From positions 39,317,841 through 39,381,840 of the forward strand of contig OV884009.1 in NCBI GenBank assembly GCA_930367205.1: a DNA stretch of 64,000 nucleotides. The letters run 5' to 3'. Positions 24,969-36,878 of this stretch are shown piece by piece (positions within the stretch are counted from its first letter, which is position 1; every line of letters starts with the position of its first letter). Origin of the DNA: Acanthosoma haemorrhoidale (Eukaryota; Arthropoda; Insecta; Hemiptera; Acanthosomatidae). The notes beneath the pieces were generated by a model. It saw nothing but the letters and a program-made list of their open reading frames with translations. It was not told the origin of the DNA and did no database searches. Both the position numbers and the translations under genes were made by a program.

Positions 24969-27900
24969 TTTTCACGATTTTTAGGGGCAGTGATAGAAAA
25001 ATAAATGAACTATTTTGTGCCAAAAAAATTAATTATTAGAACCATTTAATTAATAACGCAGGATCTCATAAATAACCCGACTCAAATTGTACGATCTAGA
25101 TTTTTACCTGGTTAAATTTAAAAAAAACCTTCATGTATGCATTCCTATTAAAACTAACGCTGGCTGAGAGTCTTTGGTTCTTACTGGCCCATTTAACAGT
25201 GATAATTTACTGACTAAACAAGTCGTCTATAACTCAATGGGCTTGCTGAATGAGGAAATTCCTGTTTAATAATACCGCAACATTAACACCAATTTGATAT
25301 TCAGAATATTTGTACACTAGAGGGCACCTGGAGCAAATTCCCTGATCCTACACCATCGGATTAAATACGATTTAAAACGTACAATACGACCATAAGCATT
25401 CTTAAATTCAAGATATTTCATATCTGCAATTGGAGAAGTATCTGTTCCTGGATGGTTAGTAGGTTTTTGTTGAATCTTAGGTAAAACAGTAAGCAATACG
25501 CTAATTGGTGCTTTGGGGTTCTCCAAATACATACAACTTTAGCATATGACGAAGACACGCCAAACAAATGAGCTTGCTGGAGTAAGATCTTGTTGTTTAG
25601 GGGTCACAATCACACGTTTTTTGGAGTCTCTGCAAGTGACTTAATAAAGTCGTCAAGTCTATGCATAGTTAATGACTAATGTTTTTGCCTTTGGAGATGT
25701 TTCAACATTCTACTTTCCATAAAGTGGGTTGTATATATACATAACTCATTTTGAATAGTCTCTCAATAATGATCCTGTGTTCTATATGTAGGCCATTAAC
25801 ACTGCGTGGAAGGCTTTGTTGCTTCCATTGCAATACATGATCCCGGCTATTGCTGTTCCCTCACCAGTTCCATTTAAACGAAAAAATACTTTATTGTAAT
25901 CTTCTAATGCTATGGTAGTTCCTAATTTCCAGTGAATACATATCAAGTTTTCACATTCCAGCCAAACCATTTTACCAATGCTAATCAGTTCCTGTCACTT
26001 AGTCAATGCTGGGATTTCCATTTAGTCCATGATCCTTTGAGTAAAGCAGTGAAAGAAGGATTAAAATGAAAGGCACTAAAAAGAAGGTTGAGAATGATAA
26101 CGGTAAAGAACACGGCACACAGGTCAGCGGACGCCCCCTAAGTCACATTTTGTGACAACCGGTGAATAGTGTGGGCCAATTGTAACCCCGGAACTACCGG
26201 ATAATGAAGCCACCTGGACATAGGATTTTTTGACAGGCTGCAGATAGGCTTCAAGTATTTCCAGGATCATGTTGCTCTGTGAAAAAAAGCTTCTTTAAGG
26301 AATGAAAAAGCTTTTTAAAGTATCTTATGAGCAGTAAGTTACGAAGATGAAATACGGTTATTTTTTTTTTCCTGGCCTGTTATTAAAACACAGATGGGTG
26401 CCCACAGTTTATTGCGAATCGTGCAAACGTTTCTAATGGCTAGGCTGTAATCTTCGGCCAGTTGACTAGTTCATCTCGTTGGGATTTGTAGTGAAGACAT
26501 CTTCTGTGCAATAATGAGTGGATTTTAGTGATGTGGTGGTCTCCGTCTTGGTCGGCCCCCGTGCTGTTGTGGGCATTGTTATCTCCCACTATCTTGAGTT
26601 CGCTTCTCAGCATTGAATACTTATTTTTCTTTTCTCATGGAATAGCCTTTATATTAGCTTTCCGTATTTGTGGCAATGGTAACTGATTACAGTTTGTTGC
26701 CGTTAAAACGAAACAAACCGCAATCTTAAGACTTCAAAATAGAAGCTCAGTGGCTAAAGATAACGGTGTAGCCGTTGAAAACATTAGTAATACTTTTAAA
26801 TAAACTGTGGCGCTGGCACACCTGTGTTTTATTCGAAATGAAATCATTTCTCCAGCTTCGGCACACAAACTTACTGACATGTTTAATTTGGAGTGGTTAG
26901 ATACTGTCCAGTGGTTTTGAAATCCTTTCACTATCCAACTCGTTCAATGTTCAGCCGCAGCCAATCCCTGATAAAATTCCTACAAAACAAAAGCATGAGT
27001 AATATGCAAACAATAATAAAATAACATTGAAGGGTAGCCACTTTTTCGGATAGGTTCCAGCTAGGAAAAGGAAATTGTTATGAGGTGCCTTGCGGCTCAG
27101 CACCATATAAGGAAGTACTGTTTCATAGGCAATACATCGGTGTGGTCAGTATCACGCACTCTGCAAAAGAAATGCGCCTCTACCGTATAAGACGCCACTG
27201 TTAACATAAAAAAAATGCTCTTAAAAAAATTATAAATAAAAATGATGAGCTGATGACAGAGATTGGAGCTGGAACAATCCTCCTTGAGCATTATGCTAAA
27301 GTCTAAGCGTCATTATGCAGCCATAGCAAAATGAATGCCGTTTAAACTGAGGGGGATAATCCCGTTTTTTCCCCTTCTTCTTTATTTAAAGATATTAAGA
27401 TATATTATAAGAGGCGCAGTTGTGTTTCCCTATATCTCATCAAAATCCTAATCACTGGTTCTTTGTTGTTGTCAGGAGTTTTTTTTGTTCAGTTTTAAAA
27501 TTTTCCTCTGCCAATCTTCAGTATCTACGTTAGTTCACGTTAACTTTACATTAAAATATTAAGTTACCTTAACATTCATATCCCAACTATCTTAGAGAGT
27601 TTCATGAGCAAACCACTATTTTTTTCTTTGTTTGATGAACTGTTCTTTTCCTAGTAATAAATTTCACATATATTTCTCAAATTCCATAACTAAACTAAAC
27701 TATTAACATTAGGTGTCAAGAAGTTGAGGAAAAAAAAGTTGCTGTATGCTAAATGATTTGGCCATAACCCATCACCCGCTTCCTCAAACATTGTTTACAA
27801 ACTCCTTTAACTTGGCTTTTCAGAAACTAAGATGTTTAAAAACTTTTGAGTGAAAAACCGTTTTGAGATGTATTTATGAACGTCAACAGGAGTCACGTAA

Positions 27901-30699
27901 GTATCTCTTAAAATGTTCTTTCAACGTCCTATATGCATATTTAAAAAATTAAATTCATTTCATAATTGATGTAAACTTGATTGCATTTTTTAATTATTCG
28001 AATTATCCACAAGCAAATAAAATTAAAACAAAATCGTCAATCCTTGGAACTGCTGTTTTATTGATCACCATTCAAATAGAAATTTATCTCGAAATATATA
28101 TAAACCGCAAACATACTTTATTCAATGGTCAGTAAAAAAATAAAATAATGTCAACACCTCTATTAGTTTTTAATCATCCCGCAGATTTTGGCAGGCCCGA
28201 TTGTCCACGAACGTTATTTGGAACAAGTTTGACTTATTCTGGTTTTCCCGGTCTGGAAAAAAGGGAGCAGTTTTTGAATCGAGGGTAGCGTTTCATCATT
28301 TATCCATCAATCATAACCTGAGTAGTCCTCCCCATTGTTCGATCATTTTTTACAGGGGTAATTAATACCGTCTAAATCATCAATTTTCAGGGTTTTTTTA
28401 ATAAACAGTTCAGTGTATTAATTACTGTTGCATAAATGTATCGAAATTCATCTATTGTTCAACTTTTGGTATTGTATCTTTACAATAGAATTCTCACTCA
28501 TTATTATTTTAAAATTTAATTAGGAAATGAGAAGTAATATCCATTTTCAAATAATTATAATTAAGGAAAACAATAAGAAAGTTTAACAATAAGTATAACA
28601 ATGAGTTGTTATCAGATTAACGGAGTGATGAACCTTTTATTATACAGTTTCATAATTAATACCACTTTTAATCTGTATATTTCGATTATCTGTCTTTTCT
28701 GTTCATTATAATCCCACTGTATGACCTATAGACAAGGAAATTTACATTTAAATCCCATTTTCTGACAAAAAATACAAGGGATATATTGCGAAGTTTATAA
28801 AATATGTTTTAGAATAAACAGATAATAGTTTGGTAACAAAAAAAAAATGTTTGTCATAAATATTGAGTAGGGTCCCAAATCGAACATATTTACGTCCTCA
28901 TCAATTACATTTAATTTTTTTTTCTTTTGAACTGTAATTAGAAAAAAACGTATAATTTATTCCTAACTTTAACCCGTGAGAACACGCACCATGGGATCAA
29001 GAAAACCACTGGTAATTCCGAAGGGTTAGTTTGGGGATCGTCCTTCCATTTAGTGGTGTCTACATTCTTTGATTCCACAGGCTTCGTTCTAACACTTGTC
29101 TAAACTATCATCAAACTGACGGTGGCATGCGCAGTACAGTTGTGCCGTTCCAACTTGCCCGAAACTGTCAGACATCTGTTCCAACACGCTCAAAACCTAG
29201 TTTAAAAACAGTTTGGGACTGTCAAAACGATCCGAGGATTGGAGCAAGGACTAAGAATCAGAGACATGTGCAGTGCTTCTCCCCTCTTTAACCACCCGCC
29301 ATAATAAGGGAGGTTATAAATTTGCAAACAACATTCAAGCGAGAACACAACTTGTAAAAAAGAACAGAAATACCGTTAGAATTAATTTAAGTTGTGTAGA
29401 TCATAAACACTTCAATTAATAATTATCAATTTTAAAATTAATAGATGTTAACTTTTATTTTCACTATTAATAATTGAATATTCACTTTAAAATTATTATT
29501 TATTGAAAACCTTTATTAATATAGGTTAATTTTATTGTTTTAATTTATAATTGAATTTTTCTTGGGCCATAAACAACTGTTTATGTCAACAAGTAAGTTG
29601 TTTTGTAATGTAACCTTCTTTAACAGTTCACCGTCAGAGAGATCTAAAAAAGCCTTCCAACTTGCTCTAAAACCGTGATCATCGATGTGAAGTCATGGCA
29701 TTTTGGATATTTTGTATAATGATAGTGTTGGGAGAACTAAAGTTTGGAATACCAAAAAATTAAAATTACACTACGTAAGTGAATTCAATAAATTAAAACT
29801 CAAACCAACACATTTAGGTGAACTAAAACATCATTAAAGAAGTTAAATTGAAATTAAAAATAAAAATAAAGTACACAAAGAATTTAGTTGGAATTAAATT
29901 GGAAGTGATTAAAAAATAAACATAATATTTATTGAGAAAAATAAATTGCTCGAACATCATGATTAAATGGGATGTAAGACTTCATTCATACTTATGCACA
30001 ATTCACATTCATACATTATTAATAGTCACATCAACAGAATCTCGCCAAAAGAAGGAAGGTAACAGCTCATTTGACAATCTGTTCATCAGCAATGACATTC
30101 GAAACCGCACACCAACCGTGAATAAACATCAATTGTAAAAGGGCTAAAATTTGAAGTGGCAGAAAAACAATACCTGATTTCAATACCGAGCTGATGCAAG
30201 CTGATCAAGTTTCAACAAGCTTAATGGATCTGTTGTGTCAAATTCAGCTGATGTCACTGTCTTTTGTATATTTTTATAATACTCAAATGATTTGCATTCC
30301 ATTGAGAGCATGTTAAAAAGTTTATGTATCGTTTTATGGTCTTAGAAAAGCATTAAAAGAACATTATCGTGAGTGAAGTTTTGTTTTATTGGTTTAGTAA
30401 CGTTGGTTTGATGTGCACTTCCATGATTGACATCAAGGGAAAGCTATCCAATCACAACTAGTTACTCTATCATACGCCCAATCAGAGTGGATTGTAAATA
30501 TTGAATATTACTGAAGTTACTATTAATCAATTCAATACTCAATAAACATTATATAATGCTGCATATTAACTTTAAAATAAGTTATTATTTTGCTCGAACT
30601 TTCTGTAGAACATAGGTCCTAATTAAATATAACGTTTTCACCCCCACTCTATTTGAGGCTCTCTGACTTAAGCGAAGATTGAGTACGAAGATTACAACT
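24969..30699. other. No confident gene; minus-strand ORF cluster at 25.3-27.3 kb
   Basis: Four minus-strand ORFs of 62-71 codons at 25317-25532, 25782-25970, 26734-26931 and 27097-27291 lie in sequence somewhat richer in GC than its flanks. Translations between them stay fairly free of low complexity. No domain is recognisable, so I do not call a gene. From about 27.3 to 30.7 kb the sequence is AT-rich, with balanced patches near 28170-28330 and 28970-29310. Confidence 0.4.
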
Positions 30700-31428
30700 G
30701 TCAGTTTACGGTCAGTTTTCATATGGAGTGCTAAAATAAACATTTTTGACACATTTTTATTTTTGTATAAAGGCAAGAAAGCGGCTGATATTCACAAAGA
30801 GATATGTGAAGGTTACGGTGTTGATTGTTCAACAGAACACACGTGTCAGAATTGGTTTAAAAAATTTCGTTCACAGAAAGATAACGTTCTGGTCGACCTT
30901 CTGAAGTTGATGATGACAAAATTAAAGCCATAATTGAATCGAATCCTCATATTACTGTGCGCTAGATTGAAAAATCGTTAGATGTATCACACACAACAAT
31001 TGAAAACCATATAAGACGTCTTGGACTTGTTAAGAAGCTCGATGTTTGGGTTCCATGAGGCCTTGCACATCTTTAGCAACACGTACGAAACAATTGGAGC
31101 TTGGTTGGGAACTGATGTCACATCCCCATACAGCTCCAACCTGGCACCATCGGATTATCATTTATTTAGAAGTTTACAAAACTTCTTAAATGGTAAATAT
31201 TTCAGTTATAACGATGACCTTAAATTGCACTTGGTTGAGTTTTTTGTTGAGGACCAGAAGTTCTATAAGCGCGGGATCACGTTGCCAGAAAGATGGCAAG
31301 AAAAAAAAAAAACCAGAAAGAAAATTAAGTTTCATTTCACACTAAAAAAACCAAAATTACTTTCTTGCCAGACTCGATATATGTTTTCAAAAACAGCATG
31401 GTCTTTTCACTATAAATGTTATGCGTGA
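30700..31428 (+). pseudogene. Internally deleted mariner transposase
   Basis: The frame from about 30745 reads FLYKGKKAADIHKEICEGYG and CQNWFKKFRS (first helix-turn-helix). A frameshift near 30885 leads to SGRPSEVDDDKIKAIIESNP, a stop, then SHTTIENHIRRLGLVKKLD and VWVP. After a second frameshift the sequence jumps to SLATRTKQLELGWELMSHP and, frameshifted again, NLAPSDYHLFRSLQNFLNGK and LPERWQ. The block between VWVP and SLATR, about a third of a normal transposase, is gone. It would have held the first two catalytic aspartates of DD34D; the third (SDYHLF) remains. This is a different mariner from the one at 24.4 kb. Terminal repeats were not resolved. Confidence 0.88.
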
Positions 31429-31439
31429 TGAATTCTAAC

Positions 31440-31640
31440 TGGATAGATTCCAATGGATCCACCGGCTATCCCAAGGGTTACATTGGGTTATGGGTGTTTT
31501 CGGGGTTAAATATTGATGATAAATTGGTAGCTACTTGAATAAAAAAAAGTAGCGAATCAAGAAAACCAGAATTAAGTTAGAGATGTTACATATTAGCATC
31601 AGCTAATAGTAACTCTTCCTGCTAACTACTCTGACATCTT
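31440..31640 (+). repeat. SINE-related fragment
   Basis: GATAAATTGGTAGCTACTTG, the following A run and GCGAATCAAGAAAACCAG line up with the tail of the SINE at 566-775 (GATAAATGCGTAATTG... and AATCCGGTTAAGAAAAC). Upstream, a TCCCAAGG...TTGGG hairpin parallels the hairpin after that SINE's head. The B box is degraded or absent. It sits directly downstream of the mariner remnant. Confidence 0.45.
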
Positions 31641-32190
31641 TAATTACCCGTGCGTCCTTATAAAATACTGCTCTTCAGGAAAAGCGTTTAATGCTTTTAT
31701 TTCGCTACTAGCAAATGTAAGACAAAGCTGCTATAATTACAATAAGGCGCCCCTGTTGTTGTTTTTATAAGTTTTGTTACGACCCCATTAAAACTTTTCT
31801 CTTCAGTTTAAGTTGCTCATTCTCAAGATATTCATAACGCTTTCTCTAAAAATTTGTTCCATAGTAAATACAGTGATAAGTTTTCATTAAATACATTTTA
31901 GCAGTGTAACAACTTGTTTTTTCGGTAAAATCAAACCTGGTGGTAAATATATATGTATAACTTTTTTCTTATATTTCTGTAATATTTAATATTTTTTTTA
32001 CCAGTGTCAGGTGTTTTTAAAGCGACGGATGTCCATTGATACAGTTTTTCAAATCGTCTTCTATGTCCTTGTATTTTTAGGCTCCGTGTATGGGTTCCTA
32101 ATAAATAATAATTTTCTTCATTATTAACTTAAATCTCTTTTCTAAAATATTAGTGAGGAAGTAAATGTACAAATTTAATTTAGTCATCTC
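31641..32190. other. AT-rich DNA without recognisable genes
   Basis: No gene or repeat copy recognised. Confidence 0.5.
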
Positions 32191-32508
32191 AGTGGGAGTC
32201 CTGGTAATGGCCAGTTTCTCCAATCATGTCCTGAGCATCTGTGGCTCTCGCGCTCTTGGTCAGCCTCCACTGGGTCGTATCTAGTGACGCGGCTGAAAGA
32301 GGACTAGGGGACTTCCTAAGACTTCGTTTCCTCTTTCGCAGGCGAGGGAGGTTACAACCATGTGGATTTGGGAGGTATCTGGGCTGTTTGTAAATACTGT
32401 ATGAATGAGCGAGTAAATAAAAATTTTAAATATGGTATGAGTGAAAACATTTATCACAATTGCTTATTTCCCAATGAGGCAGATTGTAATTTTATCATAA
32501 CAAAGTTG
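32191..32508 (+). repeat. Jockey family 3' tail copy, near full length
   Basis: Starts AGTGGGAGTCCTGG, just after the position of the ORF2 stop in the 60-kb copy. It continues through TCAGCCTCCACTGG, GTGACGCGGCTGAAAGAGGA, CTGGGCTGTTTGTAAATA and CACAATTGCTTATT to TTATCATAACAAAG. It therefore contains almost the complete untranslated tail but no coding sequence. The 66-codon ORF inside it is not expected to be a real gene. Confidence 0.88.
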
Positions 32509-32821
32509 TTTTATCAATTTAGTCATATAATTTTGTATTTCTACGTAAATTTACTTCTGTAAATTTAATGCAGTTACCTTAGACCGGTTGTAAGACCAAG
32601 TTGTAATGTATGCCATCAGATGTTATAAATTAGCTTTCTAGTTAGGGATTGGAAAAGACAAAAACAAATATTGTTATTTTTTTTTAAACCGTTACCGTCG
32701 CCGAAAATCACCACAATTTGAAATATATATTGCATACAAATCAAATACAATCTACATAAAAAAAAAATTTAAGCATAAATAACTACCACAGCGTTATATA
32801 TAACTTTTTAGATAAACTTAT

Positions 32822-32882
32822 ATTGTGATAAAATTACAATCTGCCTCATTGGGTATTAAGTAATTGTGATAAAGGTTCTCAT
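32822..32882 (-). repeat. Jockey family 3' tail, terminal fragment
   Basis: On the minus strand this reads GAGAACCTTTATCACAATTA, then the CCCAATGAGGCAGATTGT block and TTTTATCACAAT. It is the last 60 or so bases of the family tail, lying about 300 bp from the plus-strand copy that ends at 32508, in opposite orientation. Confidence 0.85.
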
Positions 32883-34707
32883 ATACATAATTGATTCTCC
32901 AAACTTTAATTTTGAATAGCTTTGAAATTAGTAAGTTTGATTGTTTAAGTTTGACCTTCAAAACGCAACCCAAAAGAGTAAAATGGGTCCGATTTTTTTA
33001 CGTTCAATGATTTGCCATATTGGCCTATATTATAGTTTACTTAAAAACTATTTTCGCATATACATATATAGTGTGTGTATTAATGTTGAAAATTTAAGAC
33101 AGGCTGAATCACGTTTACGATATCAATCGTAAAAAATGCAGTTGAAATACGATTTCGCCACCTGTGTTTGAAATTAGTTCATGTTCGGTTATCATAAACG
33201 AGCCCGCATTCCCATAGATAACATCGCAACTTAGTCGTTACATAATAAACCATCATTACTGTTTATTCTAATAATTAAGCTGTTAAGTTAATAGATTTAT
33301 AAAACGTTAGCGTTGAACTACCTCTTTAACGATACTTGTGGAAATCTCTACAGAACATCTACGAGGCAACCGACTTTCATTTGAGATAAATGTTTCAATT
33401 GATTTTGTTTTAAAATAATAAATTGTTATTACAAAAACGGACTTTTGGGAGCATACTGTATAAATAACGTTTATACTGTAGTTCCAGCCAATTCCGATTG
33501 CTCAATTGCTACATATTAGGATTGGAATTCGAATTATGCAAGGGGAAATCTCGGGCATGTATTGCTATTCAAACCCACTCGAACGTAATGTGAACATTAT
33601 TGCTTGATAATTCAATAGGCGCTAGCTTTGAATTAGGCTAAAATAGCTCCCCGAAAATTCCTACCTTTCCAAAATGACTAGACCTTATTGGTCACATCGG
33701 TCAAGAGCCTGATTAGTGGCATCTGACGATAAATAATGGGTAGGGGGAGGAGGCCTTTGATAATTTAATCTGAATTATCAAGGTAATTGATTGCTTACAA
33801 AGCACTTCAGTAATAGTTGATTATTCAATTAGGTTCCACGTATAATGTCCATATTTCTATATTTATAGTCCTATTGAGTTTCGGGAGTGTATTAGTACGA
33901 AGTAATTCTCAGTATTTAAAATATTTATGACGTAATTACATTAAATTATATAATTGTATTGATAATAAATTCAGTGCATTATCAATGACTGTTTTCCAGT
34001 CCTTTTGTTGACATTAATAAATTCGTTTTCATGGACAGTTTTAACAGCTCTTTGTAAAAATAGCTCACAACAATTCCAAAAAATTATACATATTTCTTAT
34101 CAGCTAGTTGAAATATTCAATTTCGCACCCTGCCTAATATGATAAGAAAACATTTATTTTTTAATACAATTGATCGATTAATATTTTGGAGCGTTATACT
34201 GTCTTAGATGAACTCTGCATAAACATCTAACAAATAAAGAAACATTTATAAATAATAAAAATCCTCTATTACCTTTTAAATATTAGGATGCCCAAATATA
34301 CATATATTGTTTCATTTTTTTAATTATAATAGTATTTCATAAAAGAAATATCAGTGTAGGAAAATAGGAACATTGATTTTTCTTATGGTGTAGCCATCAG
34401 GGAAAACTTGACAGCGGCCGACAAAGACAACAAAGAGCATGTTTACATACCGTACTGTAATATTTAACAAGACGATTATAAAACATTGTTTGAGCATGCC
34501 TTTCAACGGAGTAAAAACGACTTTTTGTCAAACGACGAAGTGTGCAATAATGAGATCGTATACAAAAAAGAAAAGAAACAGCAGTAGAAGCAAATGGCTA
34601 CGTATTTTTTTAAATACAATTATTTTTATCTTTATAAAAATAATGAAAAAATATAATAGCACAAGGCCCAGTAACAAAACAAATTTATGTATTTAAATCA
34701 CTGTTTC
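32883..34707. other. No gene; candidate regulatory patch
   Basis: AT-rich apart from about 33480-33760, which has balanced composition and several homeodomain-type TAAT/ATTA words, for example TTGCTTGATAATTCAATAGG and TTTGAATTAGGC, plus CAATTCCGATTGCTCAATTG. There is no coding signal. Regulatory function is inferred from composition only. Confidence 0.35.
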
Positions 34708-35299
34708 GTGACTGCCGGGTTAGATGTGTCCCCAAGATGGGGAAGGACGCCCTCCGCGGGCTAGGGTCACCACAACCCTAGCCACTGTCCGGCGAGCGTC
34801 AAGAAAGAGATAAAATGGGTGGACTTGTGGTCTTTGAGGCTGGTGGCCAAGTCGGCGGGGAGCTTTATTCGTATTGATCTGACTCCATAAGATCTTGGAA
34901 GGTGTGCCCCGACAAAGCACTAAGTTCAGGATAAGAGGAACAGGGTAGATTTTATTGGTAGTTTAGGTGGTATGATAGAATGACCACAAATTCACACTCG
35001 TATCTAGGGATAGGTGAAAACCGTCCAGATCCCAAAGGTGGGTGTGAACCGGAGAGAGGCAGACTGGATCGCCGTGTGAGACGCTACTAGGTAAAGTTTG
35101 TAGAGCCACGGCAACCATCGTCCGTGAGGGAGAGCTCTCTTCTAAGGAGGTGCTAGTTTTAGCAAGACGAAGGCGGAGAATCCCACTAGGAAGGTGCGGG
35201 GTCTGACAACGCCGGACTAAACATAGCGAGGTTAGGAAAGAGAGGAGCAGAGGTAGTTGAATAAGAAAGCCATGGTTCACGTAGAGCAGCAAACGCCAG

Positions 35300-35302
<3 letters not shown>

Positions 35303-35357
<55 letters not shown>
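35303..35357. repeat. (AG)n microsatellite
   Basis: About 27 uninterrupted AG dinucleotides inside the GC-rich block. Confidence 0.95.
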
Positions 35358-35359
<2 letters not shown>

Positions 35360-35399
35360 TCAGTGTTCTAAATTCCGGGTGCCAAGAGTCTAGCAAATG

Positions 35400-35400
<1 letters not shown>

Positions 35401-35430
<30 letters not shown>
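35401..35430. repeat. T(30) homopolymer
   Basis: Thirty consecutive T, 43 bases beyond the AG repeat. It could be a minus-strand poly(A) trace or replication slippage. Confidence 0.95.
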
Positions 35431-36099
35431 CCCAAAACCTTGTTATTGATAATATATATACAATGACAAAAATAAATTTGGAATTACAGTTGCCTCCTCG
35501 TGCTGCATTCGCAGATGCATTCGAAGGAGTGCATAAAATATAATACTTTCAGATTGTTGTTAAGAGGTCCAATACACATACACTCACTAGGTGATGAGGC
35601 TAACCTTCAGGTTCGGGCGAATGCCCCAAATTGGACTGCTTATATAGGCTGGCCAGTGGTAGTGGGGGTTCCCCCACCTGCGGGTGTTTCGTACACTAGC
35701 TTCCCCCTATCTTAACTAATGGTTAAGGATTTCATTATAAAAATATGGAAAAATAAGTAGATATTTTCTTGACCGAGAACAACAGTGGCCACCACCTATT
35801 TCCAGGGTAATGGTATGGTCAGTTTCACGCTCTTCAGGCCATTATTTTCCAACCTATGATATAGAATATAATAGGTTTAGGTTTTTCAAGAAAAAAAAAA
35901 AATAATGTAATTCTGATAATTAGCGGAAATTTAATTAAAAGTAATTTCAATGTAAGTGTAATTTTTATCAATGGAAAATCGTTATCAATAAATACTCCAT
36001 CATTTGTTACTATTAAAATCATAAGTTACCAGCACTGCATCATGACGGTCAATCACGACTTAATCTTAATGATAAAACGATTTTTCTAATTCCGTCCGT

Positions 36100-36630
36100 G
36101 CACCTTCACATTCCCCCTCACTCTAGCATCAGTGTACTGCCCTCCCAATAAATCCATTTCCGATTCTCAATTCATCTCCTTTCTAGACTCCTTCGGACAT
36201 CGTTTCCTTGTGGGTGGGGACTTTAATACGAAGCACTAACATGGAGGGTCAAGATCCACGAATACACAAGGACGTGCTTTGCTGTCCGCACTTTCACGGA
36301 AACATTGCTCCACTATCTCTCCTGACACAGCCACCGACTGGCCATCAGATCCCAACCGAAATCCAGATCTAGTTGACTTTTTCTTCTACTATAGTTTAGG
36401 CTCCGATCATAGTCCTTTATTATTAACCATTTTCCTAAAAACAATTCACAAACTGCTTCCTCCTTCATTTATTAGGGGCCCAAATGACTAGGACCACTTC
36501 TGCTAGCTTCTTACAGATTCCGTAGACCTCAAAGTGTCCCTGAAAACATCCTAAGATTTAGACGATGCAGTGCATTCTTTCAATACTCTGGTCGAGAAGT
36601 CGGCTTGGGAGGCATCGTCGCCCCATCCTC
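36100..36630 (+). pseudogene. Jockey-clade ORF2 endonuclease remnant
   Basis: One frame reads ASVYCPPNKSISDSQF, FLVGGDFNTKH, a stop, HGGSRSTNTQGRALL, DWPSDPNRNPDLVDFF and GSDHSPLLLTIF. These are the C-terminal motifs of the apurinic-type endonuclease of Jockey elements: VYCPP, GGD(F/Y)N.KH with the catalytic Asp and Asn, and SDHSP with the catalytic Asp-His pair. About a dozen residues are missing before SDHSP. After SDHSP the frame continues past stops with DLDDAVHSFNTLV and KSAWEA, which fit the linker between endonuclease and polymerase. The polymerase is entirely absent. The family 3' tail begins about 40 bp later. Confidence 0.85.
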
Positions 36631-36664
36631 ATCCTAAAATTCACAATTAGAATCGTTTACCTCA

Positions 36665-36878
36665 GCATCTCGTCAGCCTCCACTGGCTCATATCCGGTGA
36701 CGCGGCTGACGGAGGAGCGTGGGGGGCTTCCTCTTTCACATGCGAGGGAGGTGACAAACATGTGGACTTTGGAGGCATCTGGGCTGCTTGTCGATTGTAA
36801 ATATGGTATGAATGAGAACATTTATCTCAATTACTTATTGCCTAATAAGGCATATTGTAATTTTAGGAGAATAAAAAA
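36665..36878 (+). repeat. Jockey family 3' tail joined to endonuclease remnant
   Basis: Contains TCAGCCTCCACTGGCTC, GGTGACGCGGCTGACGGAGG, the CATGTGGACTTTGGAGG block, AAATATGGTATGAATGAG and AATTACTTATTGCC to GAGAATAAAAAATTATA. Part of the middle (around CTGGGCTG...AATGAG) is shortened. It is in the same orientation as the endonuclease remnant just upstream, so together they look like one internally deleted element. Confidence 0.85.

Larger units (their letters stand above)
34708..35697 (-). repeat. Possible LTR-retrotransposon terminal repeat, minus strand
   Basis: A clearly GC-richer block with sharp edges. On the minus strand it begins near 35697 with TGTACGAAACACCC and has a consensus TATA box CCTATATAAGCAG near 35640, with a CATTCGCCC initiator-like word about 25 bases on. 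Polyadenylation-type AATAAA words lie near 34953 and 34867, followed by TTGTGGTGACCC near 34775, which resembles the junction after insect Gypsy-type LTRs. TG...CA ends could be 35697 and about 34708. No gag or pol is seen and no second LTR is present, so solo LTR, truncated LTR or a promoter unrelated to mobile DNA all remain possible. Confidence 0.35.

Noticed and set aside
34963..35292. 109-codon minus-strand ORF
   Set aside because: Leucine- and serine-rich product with no family; falls inside the LTR-like block and is probably incidental.
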